NCBI GenBank assembly: GCA_021793335.1
Contig: JAJYSW010000127.1
Location: 1 to 9,035, forward strand
DNA: 9,035 nt
Direction: 5' to 3'
Origin: Actinomycetes bacterium
Lineage (GTDB): Bacteria; Actinomycetota; Actinomycetes; Mycobacteriales; Micromonosporaceae
A model generated the notes under the pieces. The model saw only the letters and a list, made by a program, of their open reading frames with translations, made no database searches and was not told the DNA's origin. The position numbers and the translations under genes are program-made. Shown piece by piece: positions 5,129 to 9,035 of the stretch (within the stretch, counting starts at the first letter, position 1; every line of letters starts with the position of its first letter).

Positions 5129-7192
5129 TCAGCGTCTTTCCTGATCGAGGTTGGCGAGATAGGCGTTGTAGACCTCGTGCGGGTCGTCCTCGGGACGGCC
5201 GCTCGCGCTCGCGCGCTCGGCCATCCGGTCGAGGCGGCGGCCCTCGCGTTCCTCCGAACGCGACCACTGGGCCACGAGCGCGGCGATGACGATCAGGCTC
5301 GGGATCTCCCCGAAGGCCCAGGCGATGCCCCCGCCGGTGCGCTGATCGGAGAGGAGATCGTCCATCCACGGCAAGGCCAGACCGGTGTACCAGTCGGGGG
5401 CGATGAGGGTCGTGCTCATCATGATGGTGAGTCCGAAGATCGCATGGAAGACGAGCGACACGAAGTACAGCAGGACCTTCGCCGGATAGGTGAGCTGCCG
5501 CGGCTTGGGGTCGGGGCCGATGACGACCCAGAAGAACAGGGTTCCGGCGAGCATGAAGTGCCCGGTCATGGCCAAGTGCCCGAAGTGCGATCGCATCGCC
5601 CATTCGAACATGCCGCTGTAGTACATGATGTACAGGCTGCTGAGGTAGATCAGCAGCGCGACCAGCGGGTGCGCGATGGCACGGGCGTACCGGCTGTTGA
5701 CGAGCGCGAGCAGCCATTCGCGGGGGCCGCCGGCGCGGTCGGGGCGGAGCGCGCGCAGCGCGAGCGTGACGGGCGCGGACAGCACCAGCAGGATCGGGAC
5801 GAGCATGTTGAGCGCCATGTGCTGCACCATGTGCGCACTGAACATGACGATGCCGTATTTGCCGAGCCCGGTGGAGGTCATGACGACCACGACGAACCAG
5901 CCGCCGGTCCACATCGCGGTCCGGTACCACGGCCAGGCGTCGCCGCGACGGCGCAGGCGCACCACGCCGGCGATGTAGAAGCCGACGCCGAGCAGGGCGG
6001 CGGTGCACATCAGCACCGAGGGGTACCAGTCGAGGACCACCGAGGAGAACGTCATCGGCCCGGGCGTGACGAACCCGAGGGCGGCGGTGTTCGGGTCGGC
6101 GAGTTCCCCCGCGGGCGGCGGCGTGACCGAGAGGGAGGAGGCCAGTCCGAAGGCCACGCCCATGAGCACGAGTTCGGCGGCGGCGAGCCGCACGAACGCG
6201 CGGCGGTCACCGGCTTCGACGGCGGGGAGGGTCCGGCGGCGGTGCGCCCAGCCGAAGAGGCCGCCGACGGCGAGGACGACGATCTTGGCGAGGGTGATGC
6301 GCCCGTAGCCGCTCTCCCACAGGGCGGAGAGGGGCACGTTCGCAAGGAAGACGATCAGCCCGGACACGCCGACGGCCGGGTAGGCGAGGCCGGCGACGTT
6401 CGAGTACCGGCGCGCGGCCGGGACCGGGTGGGCGCGGGCGATGAACAGGGCGAACAGGCCCCCGACCCAGAAGACGGCGGCGACGACGTGGATGATCAGC
6501 GCGTCGACGGCGATCTGGTGGTTGCCGTTGGCCGATGAGTGCCCGGTGAAGATCGGGGGGAGGGTCGCCAGCAGGGCGAACGCGGCGGCGGCCATCGCGC
6601 CGAAAACGGTGAACGTGCGGGCGGCGATCAGCGCTGCGGCCGCGGCCAGCAGCGCTGCGAGCAGGAGCGTCTGCCCTTGGTCGAACTCGGTGACGTAGAA
6701 CCAGATGTCGCTGACGGTGACCTGGTCCAGCGAGAGGGCCGCGAGGTTCGCGTACTCGACGGGCAGGCGCGCCAGCGCGACCAGCGCCCACAGGCCCGAG
6801 ACCAGGGCTCCGACGCGCAGCCATCGCCACGACTGCGCGGCGAGCCGGGACCGGTCGTCCTCACGTCCGGGCAGGAAGCAGGCGGCGGCGACGATGCACC
6901 CGAGCGCGACCGGCATGACCAGGTCATAGCCGTACCTGAGCAGGCCGGACGCCCAGATCACGGACGGGTCGATCGCCGAGAGGCCCGGCAGGGCCTCGAT
7001 GCGGGCGGCTCCGCCGAGGTCGAGGGCCAGGACCGCCGCGATCGCGCCGGCCACTGCGGCCGCGAACACGGTGAGCGAACGCCACCCCGAGCGCCCGGAC
7101 GGGCTCGGGCCGGGCGGGACGCCTGTACCGCCGCCGGGTACGGTGGCGGCGGCGTTTTCGCTGCTCTCGGTCGACGTGGTCACGTCTCCCAT
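5129..7192 (-). CDS. CopD-CtaG fusion membrane protein (copper handling / cytochrome c oxidase assembly)
   Basis: A 687-residue polytopic protein of the actinobacterial type annotated as cytochrome c oxidase assembly protein. A Pro/Gly-rich N-terminus (about 15-37) leads into nine probable membrane helices resembling CopD (about 38-60, 90-107, 124-142, 174-192, 194-214, 228-251, 266-287, 299-316, 335-355); a CtaG-like half follows (about 385-645, about seven helices). Candidate copper-binding histidines are in FTGHSSANGNHQ (215-226), IIHVVAAVFWVGG (233-245), FSAHMVQHMALNM (451-463), IAHPL, GHLAMTGHFM (538-547) and VFHAIFG (581-587). It probably moves copper across the membrane for the CuB site of the oxidase. 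The ATG at 7190-7192 has a poor Shine-Dalgarno; GTG at 7181-7183, with AGGA eight bases upstream, is a fair alternative. The open frame running on to 8863 is antisense to the ATPase gene and is not part of it. Confidence 0.88.
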   Translation of the reverse strand: MGDVTTSTESSENAAATVPGGGTGVPPGPSPSGRSGWRSLTVFAAAVAGAIAAVLALDLGGAARIEALPGLSAIDPSVIWASGLLRYGYDLVMPVALGCIVAAACFLPGREDDRSRLAAQSWRWLRVGALVSGLWALVALARLPVEYANLAALSLDQVTVSDIWFYVTEFDQGQTLLLAALLAAAAALIAARTFTVFGAMAAAAFALLATLPPIFTGHSSANGNHQIAVDALIIHVVAAVFWVGGLFALFIARAHPVPAARRYSNVAGLAYPAVGVSGLIVFLANVPLSALWESGYGRITLAKIVVLAVGGLFGWAHRRRTLPAVEAGDRRAFVRLAAAELVLMGVAFGLASSLSVTPPPAGELADPNTAALGFVTPGPMTFSSVVLDWYPSVLMCTAALLGVGFYIAGVVRLRRRGDAWPWYRTAMWTGGWFVVVVMTSTGLGKYGIVMFSAHMVQHMALNMLVPILLVLSAPVTLALRALRPDRAGGPREWLLALVNSRYARAIAHPLVALLIYLSSLYIMYYSGMFEWAMRSHFGHLAMTGHFMLAGTLFFWVVIGPDPKPRQLTYPAKVLLYFVSLVFHAIFGLTIMMSTTLIAPDWYTGLALPWMDDLLSDQRTGGGIAWAFGEIPSLIVIAALVAQWSRSEEREGRRLDRMAERASASGRPEDDPHEVYNAYLANLDQERR
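7173..7186. promoter_or_regulatory. Perfect inverted repeat at the start of the CopD-CtaG gene
   Basis: GACGTG (7173-7178) and CACGTC (7181-7186) are exact inverted repeats with a 2-base spacer, lying over codons 3-7 of the annotated gene. A dyad of this kind can be an operator. Its position between the two possible start codons makes either coding coincidence or a regulatory site possible. Confidence 0.25.
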
Positions 7193-7312
7193 CCTGACGG
7201 AATGTCCCAGCTCACCCCTCACCGGGTGGGGTCGAGCGTCGACGGGGCCTCTCCGCCGGTCGGCTGCGGCCGGCCCCCGCGGCGTCGGAGGGATAGGGCA
7301 TCCTGGTTCGCA
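7193..7312. other. Divergent intergenic region between the CopD-CtaG and ATPase genes
   Basis: This 120-base G/C-rich gap should hold two divergent promoters. The clearest structure is the perfect inverted repeat GTCGA-GCG-TCGAC (7231-7243) near the middle, a possible operator for one or both genes. On the plus strand TAGGGC (7294-7299) and CATCCT (7299-7304) are weak -10-like boxes before the ATPase ATG; neither has a good -35. No protein-coding signal is convincing here. Confidence 0.35.
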
Positions 7313-8458
7313 ATGGGAATCATCGAGCAACGCGGCGACATCGTGAACCTGCTGCAAGGAACGGGCGGTGTCCTCAGCGACATGCATTTCACCCTCGACG
7401 GGTCCGACGATCCTTCGAACGTGCTCAACCTCATGAGTCTGGACGCCTATGTCACCGGGGCGCAGCCGCACGCCGTGATGCGCGCCCTCGACGCCGTCGG
7501 AGACGACGCCGACCTGATTCCCGAGGGCGGCGAACTGGTCCGCTCGATCTCGGGGAACTCGTTCCTCCAACTCGTGCGCGGCGAAGGATGGACGCTGCGC
7601 ACGCAGCGTTGGCGCGACGGCTCGGGCCAGGCGGTGGTGACGGCCGAGACGCGCGAGACCGCCGAGGCGATCGCCGCGTTCGTCGCCGAACAGGCCGGCT
7701 CGCCCGAGGAACTCGGCGACGACAAGGTCGACATGGGGTTCTGGTACCGCTCGGCACGGGGGCCGTTCCGTTCGACGAGGTCGATCGCGGCGCCGCAGTG
7801 GTCCGAGATCACGCAGAACTACTCCTCCGGCGCGGCTTCGGCGCTGGGTGGGCTGATGGCGACCAAGCCCTCGGACGTGGCGGGGCGGCTGGTGCTGCTG
7901 CACGGCCCGCCCGGGACGGGCAAGACGACAGCGCTGCGGGCACTGGCACGGGAGTGGGCGCAATGGTGCCAGATGGACACGGTGCTGGACCCGGAGGCGT
8001 TCTTCGCCGATCCCTCCTATTTGATGGAGGTGATCATCGGCTCGGACATGGATCTGAGCCTCGGCGAAGACGAACCGAAGGACGCGAGCTGGCGGCTGAT
8101 GGTCCTCGAAGACTGCGACGAGCTGATCCGCGGGGAAGCGAAGGAGGCCACCGGCCAGTCGCTGGCGCGGCTGCTGAACCTGACCGACGGCCTGCTGGGG
8201 CAAGGCCGCGAGATCATGGTCGCGATCACCACGAACGAGCGGCTCGACCGACTGCATCCGGCGGTGGTGCGCCCGGGCCGGTGCCTGGCGCAGATCGAGG
8301 TGGGCGAGCTGTCGGCCGCGGAGTCGACGGCCTGGCTGGACGGCGAACCGGTGACGCGGCCGATGACGCTGGCGGAGCTGTACTCGCGTCGCGGCGGCAC
8401 CGGCCCGACCACGACCGAGCCGTTGGTCCCGCAGCAGCCGATCGGCCAGTACCTCTGA
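7313..8458 (+). CDS. AAA ATPase with BCS1-like core and uncharacterised N-terminal half
   Basis: A 381-residue soluble protein. The C-terminal half is an AAA module: Walker A GPPGTGKTT (198-206), Walker B LMVLEDCDE (262-270), sensor-1 ITTNER (305-310) and LHPAVVRPGRC (314-324), whose R320/R323 fit arginine-finger positions. The Glu-Asp order in Walker B (E266, D267) and the TTNERLDRLHPAVVRPGR layout resemble the BCS1 clade more than FtsH or proteasomal ATPases. Residues 1-160 match no domain I can name with certainty; a DUF (possibly DUF5925) paired with AAA in actinobacteria is the likely identity. There is no membrane segment. The tail after residue 360 is rich in Gly, Thr and Pro. The ATG has no good Shine-Dalgarno (GGAGGG is 19 bases away), so it may be nearly leaderless. 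Upstream open frame is antisense to the CopD-CtaG gene. The likely role is ATP-driven remodelling of an unknown protein. Confidence 0.83.
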   Translation: MGIIEQRGDIVNLLQGTGGVLSDMHFTLDGSDDPSNVLNLMSLDAYVTGAQPHAVMRALDAVGDDADLIPEGGELVRSISGNSFLQLVRGEGWTLRTQRWRDGSGQAVVTAETRETAEAIAAFVAEQAGSPEELGDDKVDMGFWYRSARGPFRSTRSIAAPQWSEITQNYSSGAASALGGLMATKPSDVAGRLVLLHGPPGTGKTTALRALAREWAQWCQMDTVLDPEAFFADPSYLMEVIIGSDMDLSLGEDEPKDASWRLMVLEDCDELIRGEAKEATGQSLARLLNLTDGLLGQGREIMVAITTNERLDRLHPAVVRPGRCLAQIEVGELSAAESTAWLDGEPVTRPMTLAELYSRRGGTGPTTTEPLVPQQPIGQYL

Positions 8459-8477
8459 GGCCCGCTCAGGGCCAGAG
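8453..8477. terminator. Candidate bidirectional terminator hairpin over two stop codons
   Basis: CTCTG-AG-GCCC (8453-8463) pairs with GGGC-CAGAG (8469-8477), making a nine-pair stem with a two-base bulge and a five-base loop. It covers the ATPase TGA (8456-8458) and the convergent gene's stop (8466-8468), which are only seven bases apart. The symmetry serves both strands. There is no U-tract, as is common for actinobacterial terminators. Confidence 0.45.
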
Positions 8478-9035
8478 TTCGGCCGGCCAGGCCGTGAGCC
8501 GTGATTCTTCGGCCTCGCCGTCGGACATGACGATCTGTCCGGGCGAGAAGGAGCTGATGCTGCCGGGCAGTGCCACACCCTCACCGGTGTCGAGGTTGTA
8601 GGCGGTGACGTCGAGGTCGCTCCAGCCCCACATGCTCGCGGAGCCGTAGATCCACAGCGTCGAGCCGATCGCCGTGGCCCGGGTGGAGGCCCCGACGGCG
8701 GCCGAGGCGCGCCACAGCACCTCGCCCGATTCGACGTCATAGGCGGCCAGGTTGTCCTCCTCGGATTCCCAGTCGACCGCGACGAGCGTCCCGGCGTCCT
8801 CGCCGAGCGTGTACGCCTGGCCCTCCTCAGGCGCCGTCCACACCGTCGCACCGGTCGTCGCATCGACGACTGCGGGGACGCCGTCGATCGTCAACGGCAG
8901 CCGGCCGTCTCGGACGGCCGTGGAGGGAAGCGTGCCGCACGAGCGCAGGTCGGCGGATTTACGCGTCTGCACCTCGACCTCCCAGGCGGGTCCGTTCTCG
9001 CCGAACGGGTGCCCCTGGAGGACGGCGGTGCAGCC
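8466..9035 (-). CDS. PQQ-type beta-propeller repeat protein, C-terminal part, cut by the right edge
   Basis: 189 residues are visible and the frame stays open to the window edge, so the GTG at 8970-8972 need not be the start; the real start is outside. The sequence shows repeated propeller-blade motifs typical of PQQ-like or WD-like repeats: PAVVDATTGATVW, NLAAYDVESGEVLWRA and LDVTAYNLDTGEGVALPG. Each has the variable-D-x-x-(T/S)-G-E pattern that ends a blade strand. Such domains occur in extracytoplasmic lipoproteins and signalling or binding proteins rather than only in quinoprotein dehydrogenases. Whether this one has a signal peptide or membrane anchor cannot be seen. Two cysteines (near the edge, and in LRSCGTLP) could form a disulphide, which would fit an exported protein; that is inference. 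It converges on the ATPase gene. Confidence 0.72.
   Translation of the reverse strand, partial: GCTAVLQGHPFGENGPAWEVEVQTRKSADLRSCGTLPSTAVRDGRLPLTIDGVPAVVDATTGATVWTAPEEGQAYTLGEDAGTLVAVDWESEEDNLAAYDVESGEVLWRASAAVGASTRATAIGSTLWIYGSASMWGWSDLDVTAYNLDTGEGVALPGSISSFSPGQIVMSDGEAEESRLTAWPAELWP

Noticed and set aside
5177..6538. Long plus-strand open frame across the CtaG half
   Set aside because: Composition is dominated by Glu, Asp, Gly, Arg and His with no domain; it is the shadow of a gene with clear membrane helices on the other strand.
6539..7312. Plus-strand extension upstream of the ATPase ATG
   Set aside because: It is antisense to the membrane protein gene, Arg/Gly/Asp-rich and without motifs; the ATG at 7313 starts normal protein sequence.
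7193..8863. Minus-strand open frame extending the CopD-CtaG protein to over 1,200 residues
   Set aside because: The extension is Arg/Gly-rich low-complexity sequence with no family motifs, and it lies antisense to the well-supported ATPase gene; high G/C keeps antisense frames open.
1..9035. A new multi-gene defence, mobile or biosynthetic system
   Set aside because: Apart from pxpABC the genes are single, recognisable families with no shared operon, no mobile-element signature and no composition break large enough to suggest an island.

Overview
The window is high-GC DNA with dense, mostly gap-free genes, third-position G/C bias, GTG starts and two promoters that look leaderless. Together these point to an actinomycete. 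The genus cannot be fixed from sequence alone. Every complete gene resembles a chromosomal metabolic or housekeeping family. I see no transposase, integrase, tRNA, rRNA, CRISPR array or plasmid function.

Layout: (1) 1-476, minus: the N-terminal part of a GH43-like five-bladed beta-propeller glycosidase that runs off the left edge. Upstream it has a promoter, a LacI-type operator and a perfect 5'-UTR hairpin. (2) 680-2966, plus: a tightly overlapping three-gene operon, pxpA-pxpB-pxpC, encoding ATP-dependent 5-oxoprolinase, which returns 5-oxoproline (pyroglutamate) to glutamate. (3) 2961-3755, minus: a SAM-dependent methyltransferase with an N-terminal coiled coil, convergent with pxpC and overlapping it by six bases in one palindrome, CTATAG. 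(4) 3853-5004, minus: a PLP-dependent trans-sulfuration-family enzyme with a predicted leaderless promoter. (5) 5129-7192, minus: a CopD-CtaG fusion membrane protein for copper handling and cytochrome c oxidase assembly. (6) 7313-8458, plus, divergent from it: an AAA ATPase with a BCS1-like core and an uncharacterised N-terminal half. (7) 8466-9035, minus: the C-terminal part of a PQQ-type beta-propeller protein that runs off the right edge. It converges on the ATPase gene, and a small hairpin spans both stop codons.

Only pxpABC is clearly one functional unit. The trans-sulfuration enzyme and the methyltransferase are co-directional 97 bases apart, so they could be co-transcribed, but each also has its own plausible initiation signals. 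I found no convincing new multi-gene system. The points most worth following are the AAA protein with its unknown N-terminal domain, the shared palindromic stop, the matching TAACGT leaderless promoters, and the layered regulatory region before the glycosidase.
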